A stretch of DNA of 26,842 nt from an uncultured Peptococcaceae bacterium (GCA_958417755.1 CATZDY010000031.1:1-26842), one strand, 5' to 3'. Shown: positions 8,374-15,968, counted from the first letter of the stretch. Notes: generated by a model not told the origin, from the letters alone. Translations and numbers: made by a program.

Positions 8374-9081
8374 TTATAGGCTTTTACCCTCAAGTAAGGC
8401 CTCTACCTCTGGGCTAGCAGCAGGCAAAGCCATCCCCTTTTTCCAAATCAAAATATGATCTTCAGGGGTGCCAAAATACAAAGCCTTTATCTCTGTTTTG
8501 CTATTGTACCGCTCTTGGGCATTGCGCCCGTCCCGAAGAGGGTCAAAGCAATAATAAGTGTTATGCAAACCTATACCAGTGGCTTTGGGGGGGAAAACAG
8601 GCCGTTTAGGGGATACATAATAATTGCCCTGCTGATCCATGGAAAAAAGGCATTGCCGTAACCCATAGCCATCAGTTATTTCCACATGATACGCAATCCG
8701 ATTGTCAGCCAATTGATACACCTTATGAATCTTCACTGCCTCCATGGGTACATTGACAACCTGCCATTGAAACAAACCCAGATAAAGCAACAAACCTAGC
8801 CCCAGGACCACCACAGTCCAGGCAATCCCCTTCCCAAAAGCCTTTGCTTTGGTCTGTTTCCAAAGGCCTGCCAAGGTTTTGAGGCCTTTGCTTTCCTGGA
8901 AATTTTGAGTCACTGTTTCCGGGGATCCGGGGATTTCCTCCTTGATACGATTCAATTCCTGCTGGCAATGGCTGCACCCTGCTAAATGTTCTTCCACCAT
9001 TTTTCTACTTTGGCTGCTACATATATTATCATAATATAGAGGCAATAAATCCTTGATTATCTCACAAGATACGCAACTCAT
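8374..9081 (-). CDS. Zinc-containing anti-sigma factor (single-pass membrane protein)
   Basis: A 235-residue protein. The N-terminal part carries the ZAS/zf-HC2 motif: Cys3 and Cys6, and His32-x3-Cys36-x2-Cys39 (HLAGCSHC), typical of proteins that hold an ECF sigma factor. One membrane helix follows (about 84-105, TVVVLGLGLLLYLGLFQW), then a roughly 130-residue domain on the outer side that would sense the signal; I do not recognise that domain. The gene starts 4 nt after the stop of the ECF sigma gene, and its ribosome binding site AAGGAGGTG overlaps the end of that gene, so the two should be translated together. By analogy with other pairs it would release the sigma factor on envelope stress. 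Confidence 0.88.
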   Translation of the reverse strand: MSCVSCEIIKDLLPLYYDNICSSQSRKMVEEHLAGCSHCQQELNRIKEEIPGSPETVTQNFQESKGLKTLAGLWKQTKAKAFGKGIAWTVVVLGLGLLLYLGLFQWQVVNVPMEAVKIHKVYQLADNRIAYHVEITDGYGLRQCLFSMDQQGNYYVSPKRPVFPPKATGIGLHNTYYCFDPLRDGRNAQERYNSKTEIKALYFGTPEDHILIWKKGMALPAASPEVEALLEGKSL

Positions 9082-9085
9082 CCCC

Positions 9086-9565
9086 TTACACCTCCTTTAT
9101 TAAATCTTGTATTTTCCTTTTGGCTCGAAAGAAAGTCACCCGGGACCAGCTTTCCGATTTACCGAAAAGCGCGCTGATTTGTTGAAAGGGCAATTCCCCG
9201 AATACCCGCAGGGTGAATACCTCTTTATAAGGCTCATCCAAGTCATGCAACACCTGATGAATCTGCCAAAGTTCCTCTTGACGCAACAGGCTCTCCTCTC
9301 CAGTATCCGGACTTTCTCCAATTCCAGCCCCTAACTTGGCCCTATGCTTTTGTTTCTTGCAATAGGAAAAATATGTATTCTTGGCGATTTGACAAAGCCA
9401 TACCGTAATTTTACAGGTACCTTGATAGGTATCTATGCGTTGCAAGGCTTTGTAAAAGGTTTCTTGGGTGATTTCCTCAGCAAGCATTTCATCTTGGCTC
9501 AAGGATAAAAGAAACCGGTAAACATCTTGAAAATATTGTTGGTAGATGTTTGCAAAATCCGTCAC
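9086..9565 (-). CDS. ECF-family RNA polymerase sigma factor
   Basis: A 159-residue sigma-70 relative of the extracytoplasmic function group. Region 2 is seen in IYQQYFQDVYRFLLSLSQ, AEEITQETFYKALQRI and TVWLCQIAKNTYFSYCKKQKHR. Region 4 is seen in LDEPYKEVFTLRVFGELPF and QQISALFGKSESWSRVTFFRAKRKI. Regions 1 and 3 are absent, as expected. The start is placed at GTG 9565 because AAGGAGGT lies about 6 nt before it and the protein then begins right at region 2; a longer in-frame start at 9691 adds unrelated sequence and has no such site. It is coupled to the anti-sigma gene downstream. A possible self-recognised promoter lies at 9585-9613. Confidence 0.92.
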   Translation of the reverse strand: MTDFANIYQQYFQDVYRFLLSLSQDEMLAEEITQETFYKALQRIDTYQGTCKITVWLCQIAKNTYFSYCKKQKHRAKLGAGIGESPDTGEESLLRQEELWQIHQVLHDLDEPYKEVFTLRVFGELPFQQISALFGKSESWSRVTFFRAKRKIQDLIKEV

Positions 9566-9584
9566 ACCCCCACCTCCTTGTCTA

Positions 9585-9613
9585 TAAGACCCCTTTCCCA
9601 AGCCTTTGTTACA
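9585..9613 (-). promoter_or_regulatory. Candidate ECF-type autoregulatory promoter
   Basis: Reading the minus strand, TGTAAC (9613-9608), a 17-nt spacer and GTCTTA (9590-9585) stand about 20 nt before the GTG start of the sigma gene. ECF promoters usually have an AAC core in the -35 and a GTC core in the -10, and ECF genes are often autoregulated. It was identified by eye and has not been tested against other sites of the genome. Confidence 0.35.
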
Positions 9614-9737
9614 AAAATTACAGCATCCCAACAAATTTTGTTGCATCCAAGGAAATGACGACAACTTGGCACCCTGGCCAACCCTGGACAAAGAATTGGC
9701 TTTTTTTCATTTTTATGATATATTTGATAAGGTTGGC

Positions 9738-9767
9738 TTGGATTTACTGACCAAGCCCCTGTATAAT
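9738..9767 (+). promoter_or_regulatory. Sigma-A type promoter of the purine permease gene
   Basis: TTGGAT (9738-9743), an 18-nt spacer and a perfect TATAAT (9762-9767) end about 42 nt before the ATG at 9810. The resulting leader of roughly 35 nt is too short for a purine riboswitch, unlike many permeases of this family. Confidence 0.5.
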
Positions 9768-9809
9768 GATACAAATCAAGATGTAAGAGCAAAAGGAGCT
9801 TTGCAGGCA

Positions 9810-11117
9810 ATGGGGCAATGGCTGGACCGATACTTCCACTTAACAGCCCAAAACACCACCGTAAAAACCGAAGTCATGGCTGGTATCACCACCTTTATTA
9901 CCATGGCTTATATTCTCATTGTAAACCCTGCCATCCTATCTGCCACAGGCATGGATTTTGGCGCCATCTTCACCGCCACAGTCCTGTCTGCCATCATCGC
10001 CACTCTTATCATGGCCCTGTGGGCCAACCTGCCCCTGGCCCTGGCCTCTGGGATGGGCTTAAACACCCTCTTTGCCTATGATGTGGTACAAAACATGGGC
10101 TACTCATGGTCCTTTGCCCTGACTGCCACCCTGTTGGTGGGTTTGTTGTTTTTATTGATGTCTCTCTTTCACATCCGGGAAACTGTGGTCAAACACATGC
10201 CCCGGTCCTTGCAAAACGCCATTTCCGCAGGCATTGGTTTATTCATTGCTTCCATTGGCCTAAAAAATGCTGGCATCATTGTGGCCAATGACACCAGCCT
10301 CATTGCTTTAGGCAATCTTTCTGCGCCAGCTCCTCTGCTGGCTTGTTTCGGCTTATGCATTACGTCCATTCTTTTGGTACGCAAAGTACCCATGGCCTTG
10401 CTCTTTGGCATTGCCATCACCACGATCCTAGGTTTTTTTGTTGGGGTTACCAAAATGCCCACCGCCATATGCAGCGCCCCGCCTTCCTTGGCCCCTACAT
10501 TTTTGCATTTTGATTTCAGCCATTTATTTTCCTGGGATATGCTGTTTGTGGTGTTCGCCTTTGCCATGGTGGGAATTTTCAACACAGCCGGCACTTTGAT
10601 CGGCTTTGCCACCAAATCCGGCTGGATGGATGAAAACAACGAGCTCCCTGTGGCTAAAAAGGCCCTGCTTTCCGACGCTGTGGGTACTACCGTAGGCGCT
10701 TGTCTGGGCACCAGCACCTTGACTATTTTTGCCGAATCCGCTTCTGGCATTGCTGCAGGGGGCAAAACAGGGCTCACAGCCTTGACCGCAGCCCTGTGTC
10801 TTATGTTAGCTGTTTTCTTATCCCCCCTCATTTTAATCGTGCCCAATGCTGCCACTGGCCCAGCCCTGGTCCTGGTGGGGGTATTCATGGCTTCCCCCCT
10901 GGCTAACATTGATTTTGCGGATTATTCCGAAGGCATCCCAGCCTTTCTCACTGCTGTGATGATGCCCTTTACCTCCAGCCTAGCAGACGGCATTGGCATT
11001 GGGGTCATTGCTTACTGTATTTTAAAACTCACCGGAGGACCAAAATTGCGCCAGGATCTCAATCCCATGATCCTTACCTTTGCCCTGCTCTTTGTCCTTA
11101 AATACCTGTTTCTCTAA
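9810..11117 (+). CDS. NCS2/AzgA-type purine (adenine/guanine/hypoxanthine) permease
   Basis: A 435-residue membrane transporter of the AzgA/PbuG/PbuO branch of the xanthine-uracil permease superfamily, which takes up purine bases with protons. The start MGQWLDRYFHLT is followed by TEVMAGITTFITMAYILIVNP, the standard family opening. Then come ANLPLALASGMGLNTLFAYDVV, SAGIGLFIASIGLKNAGI, FAMVGIFNTAGTLIGFATKSG and GACLGTSTLTIFAESASGIAAGGKTGLTAL-type blocks, all conserved substrate-site regions. About 12-14 membrane segments are present. ATG 9810 has AAAGGAG about 11 nt upstream, and the length then matches the family (430-450). It is divergent from the ECF sigma gene. Which purine it prefers cannot be told. 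Confidence 0.92.
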   Translation: MGQWLDRYFHLTAQNTTVKTEVMAGITTFITMAYILIVNPAILSATGMDFGAIFTATVLSAIIATLIMALWANLPLALASGMGLNTLFAYDVVQNMGYSWSFALTATLLVGLLFLLMSLFHIRETVVKHMPRSLQNAISAGIGLFIASIGLKNAGIIVANDTSLIALGNLSAPAPLLACFGLCITSILLVRKVPMALLFGIAITTILGFFVGVTKMPTAICSAPPSLAPTFLHFDFSHLFSWDMLFVVFAFAMVGIFNTAGTLIGFATKSGWMDENNELPVAKKALLSDAVGTTVGACLGTSTLTIFAESASGIAAGGKTGLTALTAALCLMLAVFLSPLILIVPNAATGPALVLVGVFMASPLANIDFADYSEGIPAFLTAVMMPFTSSLADGIGIGVIAYCILKLTGGPKLRQDLNPMILTFALLFVLKYLFL

Positions 11118-11448
11118 ACCAACAACCTTCCTAGGAAACTTTGCAAAGCCAAGTAAGGGCTAAAAATAGCTTTCTTAAACCTATCCATTGCACGGATACT
11201 GAATGGTTATAAAAATATGCATAATCAGGATCTTACCTGTCAGTGGGATTTTCCACGGAGTTTTTTAGGAACAAAAGCCTCCATTCATCAACATTGCCAG
11301 TAACATTGAAGTTTTTCTCCTAAGGTTGCCAAGGGAATGTAAAGAATCTATGTAACCCTTGACAATGGGATAATTCAATATTAAAGTGAACGTGATTTCA
11401 GCAAAGTATATGTAGCATTAGAAAAGATAGATGTTTTGGGAGAGAATC
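11118..11448. other. Intergenic stretch between the purine permease and flavoprotein genes
   Basis: About 330 bases without a gene. A weak stem with GCTA-AAAA-TAGC followed by TTTCTT (around 11160-11175) might end the permease transcript. A perfect TTGACA (11358-11363) precedes the next gene, but no good -10 box stands at the usual distance. Confidence 0.5.
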
Positions 11449-12006
11449 ATGGATAATAAAGAAAAAATAAAGCCTCAAGGCAGGGAGAATCCTGGCCCTT
11501 GGAAGCTGCTGCTTCATGATTTAGAACCCTCTATCGCAGCTTCCTTGTTCCCAAACTGTACAGAGGACCAAGGCTGGCTGGTCTTCTCCCAGGATGACTC
11601 CATTCATCATTGCATTGGCTGCTTTGGTTGTTGGGTCAAAACCCCAGGGATTTGTGTCATCCAAGATAAGCATGGTCATATGGGGGAATACCTGGCCCAA
11701 TGCACTGAGCTAGTCCTGATCAGCCAATGCTGCTATGGCGGGCCCAGTCCTTTTGTCAAAAATGTGCTGGATAGAAGCATCTCCTATTTGCATCCCTATT
11801 TTGTCATCAAAAACAAAGAAATGCACCATCGCCAACGCTATCAAAGGACCATTGACCTAAGGGTGCTTTTTTATGGGAAAAATCTGACCCAGAATGAGAG
11901 AAAGACTGCAATCAAATGGGTCAATGCCATGGCAATCAACCTGTATTGCCATGTAAAACAAGTTTTATGGCAAGAAAATCCCGCAGAATTGGAGGCGCTG
12001 CTATGA
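11449..12006 (+). CDS. Flavodoxin-fold NAD(P)H-dependent oxidoreductase, Cys-rich type
   Basis: A 185-residue protein resembling iron-sulfur flavoprotein and NADPH-dependent FMN reductase relatives. The clearest signature is CIGCFGCWVKTPGICVIQD (about 57-75), with the Cys-x2-Cys-x2-Cys-W pattern and a further Cys, followed by LVLISQCCYGGPSPFVKNVLDR, the flavin-side loop of the family. The usual N-terminal GSPR/NGS phosphate-binding loop is poorly conserved here, so flavin binding may differ. GGGAG lies 4-8 nt before ATG 11449. The gene overlaps the next by 4 nt (ATGA at 12003-12006), so it is translationally coupled with a second flavodoxin-fold protein. The two may form a heterodimer or redox pair; the substrate is unknown. 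Confidence 0.75.
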   Translation: MDNKEKIKPQGRENPGPWKLLLHDLEPSIAASLFPNCTEDQGWLVFSQDDSIHHCIGCFGCWVKTPGICVIQDKHGHMGEYLAQCTELVLISQCCYGGPSPFVKNVLDRSISYLHPYFVIKNKEMHHRQRYQRTIDLRVLFYGKNLTQNERKTAIKWVNAMAINLYCHVKQVLWQENPAELEALL

Positions 12007-12644
12007 AAATAGCCCTGATAAACGGCAGCCCCAAGGTAAAAAACAGTGCTTCTGGCGTGATTTTGCAGGGTTTGAAGGGCTACCTTGGGCAGACAAACAT
12101 GAGCCAAGACTTTCATCTCCATACCCCCCAGCTCTCTTTCCGGGAGCTTGCCCCCATCATGGCCTGCGATGCCCTGGTTTTTGCCTTGCCCCTTTATGTG
12201 GATGGACTCCCTTCTCATATGGTAAGTGCCCTTATGGCTTTAGAACACGCCCTAAAGGCCGCCCCTTTCCAGACTGTATACGCCATCCTCAATTGCGGTT
12301 TTTACGAAGCCCACCAAAATGCCCTTGGTCTAAACATGATGGAGAATTGGTGCACCCGTGCGGGGCTTCGCTGGGGACAGGGATTGGGGGTAGGGGCAGG
12401 CGGTATGCTGGCAGAACTGGATAGTGTCCCCCTGGGGCATGGTCCCAAGAAAAATTTAGGGAAAGCCTTACAGGCTTTAGCCCAGCATATTGATACCTTG
12501 GCCCAAGGGGATACGGTTTTTATAACACCCAATTTTCCCCGTCTGGCCTATAAAATTGCTGCTGAACACGGATGGCGCAAAACAGCCAAAACCAATGGCC
12601 TTAGCCCCAAGGACTTGTTTATTCAGCCCCGGAAAAAGGAATAA
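12003..12644 (+). CDS. Flavodoxin-fold NAD(P)H-dependent oxidoreductase
   Basis: A 213-residue protein starting MKIALINGSPKVKNSASG, a good FMN phosphate-binding loop of the NADPH-dependent FMN reductase fold. ALPLYVDGLPSHMVSAL (about 60-76) follows, the loop contacting the flavin ring. The second half (FETVYAILNCGFYEA-like and GLGVGAGGMLAELD) continues the Rossmann-like fold. It overlaps its upstream partner by ATGA, with GGAGGC just before the start. The upstream protein has the Cys motif but a poor flavin loop, and this one has the flavin loop but not the Cys motif, which suggests complementary roles in one complex. That last point is inference. Confidence 0.75.
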   Translation: MKIALINGSPKVKNSASGVILQGLKGYLGQTNMSQDFHLHTPQLSFRELAPIMACDALVFALPLYVDGLPSHMVSALMALEHALKAAPFQTVYAILNCGFYEAHQNALGLNMMENWCTRAGLRWGQGLGVGAGGMLAELDSVPLGHGPKKNLGKALQALAQHIDTLAQGDTVFITPNFPRLAYKIAAEHGWRKTAKTNGLSPKDLFIQPRKKE

Positions 12645-12818
12645 AGGTTTCTTGGATTTGACGCAGCAAAACACGTAAAGATCCATGATTCCCTTACAGC
12701 TGAAACTGTTTGGCTGATTTAGAAGCAAACAATCATCGGGCATGGTGTCAGGCAAATAAAAACACTCCCAAGTAAAGGGCTTTATAATACCTTAAAGAAT
12801 CGTTTGGCAGGTGAAAAA

Positions 12819-13151
12819 ATGGCTTCTAGTCAAGAATATGCTGCTTATATCATGGAACAATTGGCTGGCTTACAGGAAGTCTCTTCTCGAAAGATGATGG
12901 GGGAATTCATTTTATATTACCAGGGAAAGGTATTTGGCGGCATTTATGATGATCGCCTTCTGGTGAAGGATATGAAAGCAAGCCAAGCCCTGCTGCCCCA
13001 GGGAAAAAAGGTATTGCCTTATCCTGGCGCCAAAGCCATGTTTTTGGTGGAAGAAGTGGATGATAAAGCATTTTTAGCGCATTTGATTCAAACAATGGCT
13101 CAGGAATTGCCTGAACCCAAACCGAAAAAACAAAAGAAAAAAACCATATAA
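12819..13151 (+). CDS. TfoX N-terminal domain protein
   Basis: A 110-residue protein matching the TfoX_N fold: YAAYIMEQLAGL, VSSRKMMGEFILYYQGKVFGGIYDDRLLVKD and YPGAKAMFLVEEVDDKAFLAHLIQTMA, covering almost the whole length. There is no C-terminal TfoX domain. The tail is strongly basic (PKPKKQKKKTI), suggesting nucleic-acid or membrane contact. The domain was named for a competence activator of Gram-negatives, but most stand-alone copies in Firmicutes have no known role. AGGTGA stands about 4 nt before ATG 12819; a TTG five codons upstream is less likely. A terminator follows at 13199-13226. Confidence 0.85.
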   Translation: MASSQEYAAYIMEQLAGLQEVSSRKMMGEFILYYQGKVFGGIYDDRLLVKDMKASQALLPQGKKVLPYPGAKAMFLVEEVDDKAFLAHLIQTMAQELPEPKPKKQKKKTI

Positions 13152-13198
13152 GCTCCGGGAAAAAGAACAACCATTGCGAAAGAACAAGACGCCAATCC

Positions 13199-13226
13199 AA
13201 AGCAGCTCTCAAATGCTGCTTTTATT
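13199..13226 (+). terminator. Rho-independent terminator after the TfoX-N gene
   Basis: AAAGCAGC (13199-13206) pairs with GCTGCTTT (13215-13222) around an 8-nt loop, followed by TATTTT. The position 48 nt after the stop codon fits the TfoX-N transcript. Confidence 0.75.
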
Positions 13227-13326
13227 TTCCTAATGGTTTTTAAGACAATTATAAATATAGGGCTTAAAATATTTCGTATCTAACATGATCATGGATGAAA
13301 CTCCTGACCTTAAATGTCTTTCTAGG

Positions 13327-13437
13327 CTAGCAAATGGTTCTAAGCCCTCCTCCGTATAATTCCGGATGTTCCCCCATGGAGGCGCTTATCTCTTCTAAAG
13401 AAAATATTGAAAAAGGATATTTGTTTAAGCCTTGCAT
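13327..13437 (-). CDS. Possible 36-residue small protein ending GGGLRTIC
   Basis: A minus-strand frame lies 48 nt downstream of the MFS gene on the same strand. It reads like protein: KYPFSIFSLEEI, then MGEHPELYGGGLRTIC at the end, with a glycine triplet six residues before a terminal cysteine. An in-frame stop lies four codons before the ATG, so it is not the tail of the MFS gene. The ribosome binding site is weak (only CTAAGA directly upstream), which lowers confidence. It might be a signalling or modified peptide, or chance. I do not recognise a family. Confidence 0.25.
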   Translation of the reverse strand: MQGLNKYPFSIFSLEEISASMGEHPELYGGGLRTIC

Positions 13438-13485
13438 TCTTAGCTTTTATATTACGAAAACCGTGTTTTAGGTTAATAAAGGATA

Positions 13486-14727
13486 TCATTCTTCTTTTGT
13501 TTCCAATACCCCTTGCTGGTAAAAAGATGGGGAACAGGGAATGGATATGGCCAATAACAACAGGACGACACCTGTCCCTATGATGAGCCAATGCATTGGG
13601 ATACTATCAGCCATTGGTCCAAAGATTACCACGCCAAGGGGTATAAAACCACAAAACATGATATTCAGCAAACTGAACACCCGTCCTTGCATTTCTGGCG
13701 CTACCTTTTCTTGCAGCATGGTCATGACCGATGCTTGGACCAGGGGAATGGCAAAGCTGATAAAAAACATGATGGCAACAAACAACCAAAATCGGGTAAC
13801 AATTCCCAGTAGTATAGCAAAAACAGCATAAGACAATATGCCCCAAAAAAAGGTTTTGTTGCGGTTTTGAAAGCCTCCCCCTGCGCCCAGCAGTAAACCG
13901 CTTAGGACCATGCCTGCACAGCCCACCATCTCATTCACAGACAGATACATATAATGTCCGCCAAAAGTCCGCTCAATCATCAATGCTGTGAGAAAGCTAG
14001 ACGGTACGCATAGAAAAATAAACGCTCCGTAGATAACAAGCAATTTGCCAACAAATTGAGCTGCAAATGAAAATCTTATCCCCTCTTTTAAGTCTGCCCA
14101 AAATGGCAGGTGCTTCCTTTCCTTGGCAATACAGTGTTCCGGGATGCTGATAAAAGCAAGCAGGGTGACCCCCACAATAGCAGTCAGGACATCAATCATT
14201 AAAATACCGTTGAGGGAACCAAAAGCCATGATGGCACCAGCCACAGCAGGAGCGGCAAATTGTACCATAGATTGCATGCTACTATTGATACCATTGAAGC
14301 GCATGAGCTTTTCTGCTGGCACAAGCTGGGGGAGCATAGCATTTACAGTTGGTATTTGTATGCCACTTCCCAATGAGCGGATAAACGAAACAACTAGAAT
14401 GGCCACTAGTGTGGGCCGCCCTGTATAGCCAGCCATCATAAACAAGGCCAGTCCCAAAGTGGCTGCAGCAATGATGGAATCAGCAGCAATCACTAGCATT
14501 TTTCGGTTGCAGCGATCTGCCCATACCCCGGCAAACAAGGAGACAATCATTTGGGGGACAAAGGCACACAATGTTAGCACCATGACCCATATCCCAGACG
14601 ATGTTTGTAGCGTAACATACCAGATCATCGCCATTTGCACAAGTGACGATCCAAAAAGGGTAATCCATTGACTGCTTAAAAAAGCGATGGTTTTCCTCTT
14701 CCATGCGGATGCGTACATGTTTTCCAT
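13486..14727 (-). CDS. MFS efflux transporter (MefA-like, drug:H+ antiporter-3 type)
   Basis: A 413-residue inner-membrane protein with about 12 membrane helices. WITLFGSSLVQMAMIWYVTLQTSSG (about 19-43) is the standard opening of the MefA/DHA3 branch. GVWADRCNRKML (about 65-76) is the conserved loop 2-3 motif of MFS antiporters, and the ALVASFIRSLGSGIQIPT-like block follows. The second half contains LSGLLLGAGGGFQNRNKTFF and QGRVFSLLNIMF, also typical. Close relatives export macrolides or other drugs; its own substrate is unknown. AGGAGGG lies 5 nt before ATG 14727, favoured over the in-frame ATG at 14778. The gene sits behind a terminator (14765-14798) and the MerR regulator, suggesting inducible expression. 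Confidence 0.9.
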   Translation of the reverse strand: MENMYASAWKRKTIAFLSSQWITLFGSSLVQMAMIWYVTLQTSSGIWVMVLTLCAFVPQMIVSLFAGVWADRCNRKMLVIAADSIIAAATLGLALFMMAGYTGRPTLVAILVVSFIRSLGSGIQIPTVNAMLPQLVPAEKLMRFNGINSSMQSMVQFAAPAVAGAIMAFGSLNGILMIDVLTAIVGVTLLAFISIPEHCIAKERKHLPFWADLKEGIRFSFAAQFVGKLLVIYGAFIFLCVPSSFLTALMIERTFGGHYMYLSVNEMVGCAGMVLSGLLLGAGGGFQNRNKTFFWGILSYAVFAILLGIVTRFWLFVAIMFFISFAIPLVQASVMTMLQEKVAPEMQGRVFSLLNIMFCGFIPLGVVIFGPMADSIPMHWLIIGTGVVLLLLAISIPCSPSFYQQGVLETKEE

Positions 14728-14764
14728 ATTTTCCCTCCTGTTGACTATGTTGTATTTCATTCCT

Positions 14765-14798
14765 AAAAAAAATAACACCAGAACAAAGTCTGGTGTTA
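14765..14798 (-). terminator. Intergenic terminator or attenuator between merR-like and MFS genes
   Basis: On the minus strand TAACACCAGA (14798-14789), a 6-nt loop and TCTGGTGTTA (14782-14773) form a perfect 10-bp stem, followed at once by eight T residues. It begins about 10 nt after the MerR-like stop and ends about 38 nt before the MFS start. Efflux expression would therefore need read-through, or a promoter lying in the repeat that supplies the first stem arm. Confidence 0.85.
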
Positions 14799-14810
14799 AA
14801 ATGGAGGGTT
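14783..14810 (-). repeat. 28-nt direct repeat, copy B (downstream of MerR-like gene)
   Basis: Matches 15593-15620 at 27 of 28 positions in the same orientation; the only difference is A at 14801 against G at 15611. On the minus strand it starts AACCCTCCA and ends CACCAGACTTTGT. Here it overlaps the last two bases of the regulator's stop codon and supplies the first arm of the terminator hairpin. Confidence 0.85.
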
Positions 14811-15543
14811 AAGAAAATCGAATTTTCATCATTTCCAGTTGGGTTCGTAACACACGGGCATGATTCTCCGCAGCTTGCAAGGAGGTTATCAGCTTGTCAC
14901 AGACAGAAATAATATTATCATCCTCTTTTGGCGTGTTCATGATACGCCTGATATCAATACCAGGCTGACAAGACAGGGCATTTAACATACGTAAAATAGC
15001 TGCCAGAGAATAATTTGCACAGCGTAGCACACGGATTACCTTCAGTCGTTTCATATCCTCTTCCGTATAAACCCGATAACCGTTTTGCTTGCGCTTCACT
15101 GTTAACAATCCGTTCATTTCCCAATTTCTCAAGGTATCCATGGTCACTTGCAGGAAATCAGCAGCTTCTTTCCTTGTGAAGAGCAACATTTCTCCTGCCT
15201 CTGTGTGCCCCTCCAGAATATGAGTGACAATGGTGATTGCTTCCTCAGCATGGTCCTGTTCTGTTTTGAGTTGTTGCAAATACTGCTCAACAAGATGAAT
15301 GGCTTGGTCAAAATTCCCGGTTGCAGATGTCTTGATAATGTCAAGGGCCTTTTTTCGTAAACCATTTTGTAACACCTCAACCTTTAGAGCAATTCGGATA
15401 AGTTTACATTGTTCCACATGGAAATCTGTAAAAATACGATAGCCATTGGCGCGACGCTGGGGCTTTGGAATGAGGTTTAATTTCTCATAAAGCCGAACCG
15501 TATTAGGATGGATTCCGATTATGTGTGCTATTTCAGTTGTCAT
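14809..15543 (-). CDS. MerR-family regulator with two MerR HTH domains
   Basis: A 244-residue DNA-binding protein containing two complete MerR-type winged helix-turn-helix units. Unit one (about 1-70) has MTTEIAHIIGIHPNTVRLYEKLNLI and RRANGYRIFTDFHVEQ, then a helical linker. Unit two (about 120-190) has FTRKEAADFLQVTMDTLRNWEMNGLL and RKQNGYRVYTEEDMKRL, then a C-terminal coiled helix. Usual MerR proteins have one unit and use the helix to dimerise. No effector domain or metal-binding cysteines are visible. The start is uncertain: AGGAGG directly abuts a GTG at 15564 (no spacing), while the ATG at 15543 is about 20 nt from it but begins exactly at the first HTH; the ATG is preferred. It probably controls itself and the MFS gene behind it. 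Confidence 0.82.
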   Translation of the reverse strand: MTTEIAHIIGIHPNTVRLYEKLNLIPKPQRRANGYRIFTDFHVEQCKLIRIALKVEVLQNGLRKKALDIIKTSATGNFDQAIHLVEQYLQQLKTEQDHAEEAITIVTHILEGHTEAGEMLLFTRKEAADFLQVTMDTLRNWEMNGLLTVKRKQNGYRVYTEEDMKRLKVIRVLRCANYSLAAILRMLNALSCQPGIDIRRIMNTPKEDDNIISVCDKLITSLQAAENHARVLRTQLEMMKIRFS

Positions 15544-15968
15544 GTAGGTATTGAAGCTGCTCACCTCCTATTAGTCCCAGCATATCATACATACAAAGTC
15601 TGGTGTTAAAGTGGAGGGTTTTAGGATACCTTGCCAAACAACATCCTATGTATGCTTCAATGTCAGTCAAGGGAAAATCGAAAAATTACCCCTATTCTCC
15701 TGGTGTTATGCCCCAATGAGCGCAATATAGGCCGCCACATCCTTGGAGCAACTATAAAAATATAGTAAAATGGTATAAAATAGGTACAATAATATCCCAT
15801 TCGTTTGCTTGTTTTCTTAATATAGTATGAAACGTAAGGATGATGACAACCCAAAATCAGGTTGCTATGATGATGCCAGAGAAGGTTCCAAACCTGAATC
15901 CTGTCAACAACGGATTCTTCTACACCTTACCTACTTGGGCAAAGATATTTGTTGGTTACTATAAAGCC
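15544..15968. other. Region between MerR-like gene and the end of bioA
   Basis: About 425 bases. Next to the regulator it carries repeat copy A (15593-15620) and, on the minus strand, TATGAT just beyond it, a possible -10 box. The remainder shows an AT-rich stretch and a 45-codon plus-strand frame (15827-15964) without ribosome binding site, not called. The bioA stop is spanned by an imperfect stem (AAGCC...GGCTT, about 15963-15996) with no T tract. Confidence 0.55.
15593..15620 (-). repeat. 28-nt direct repeat, copy A (upstream of MerR-like gene)
   Basis: Second copy of the element at 14783-14810 (27 of 28 identical). It lies 50 nt before the ATG of the MerR-like gene, in the expected promoter zone, and on the minus strand is followed by ATGTATGATATGC, which contains TATGAT. 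This copy lacks the second hairpin arm, so it is not a terminator. It may be the regulator's binding site. Confidence 0.8.

Larger units (their letters stand above)
13152..13485. other. Region between the convergent TfoX and MFS genes
   Basis: About 334 bases. It contains the plus-strand terminator at 13199-13226 and a possible 36-residue minus-strand frame at 13327-13437, both listed separately. The rest is AT-rich and shows nothing else. Confidence 0.6.

Noticed and set aside
9606..9809. N-terminal extension of the purine permease
   Set aside because: The extra 68 codons match nothing in the family, and a promoter with TATAAT lies inside this stretch.
9606..9809. Purine riboswitch before the permease
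   Set aside because: The leader after the predicted start is only about 35 nt, and no conserved aptamer core was seen.
15827..15964. 45-codon plus-strand frame between the MerR-like gene and bioA
   Set aside because: Has an ATG but no ribosome binding site; ends 5 nt before the bioA stop on the other strand and resembles nothing.
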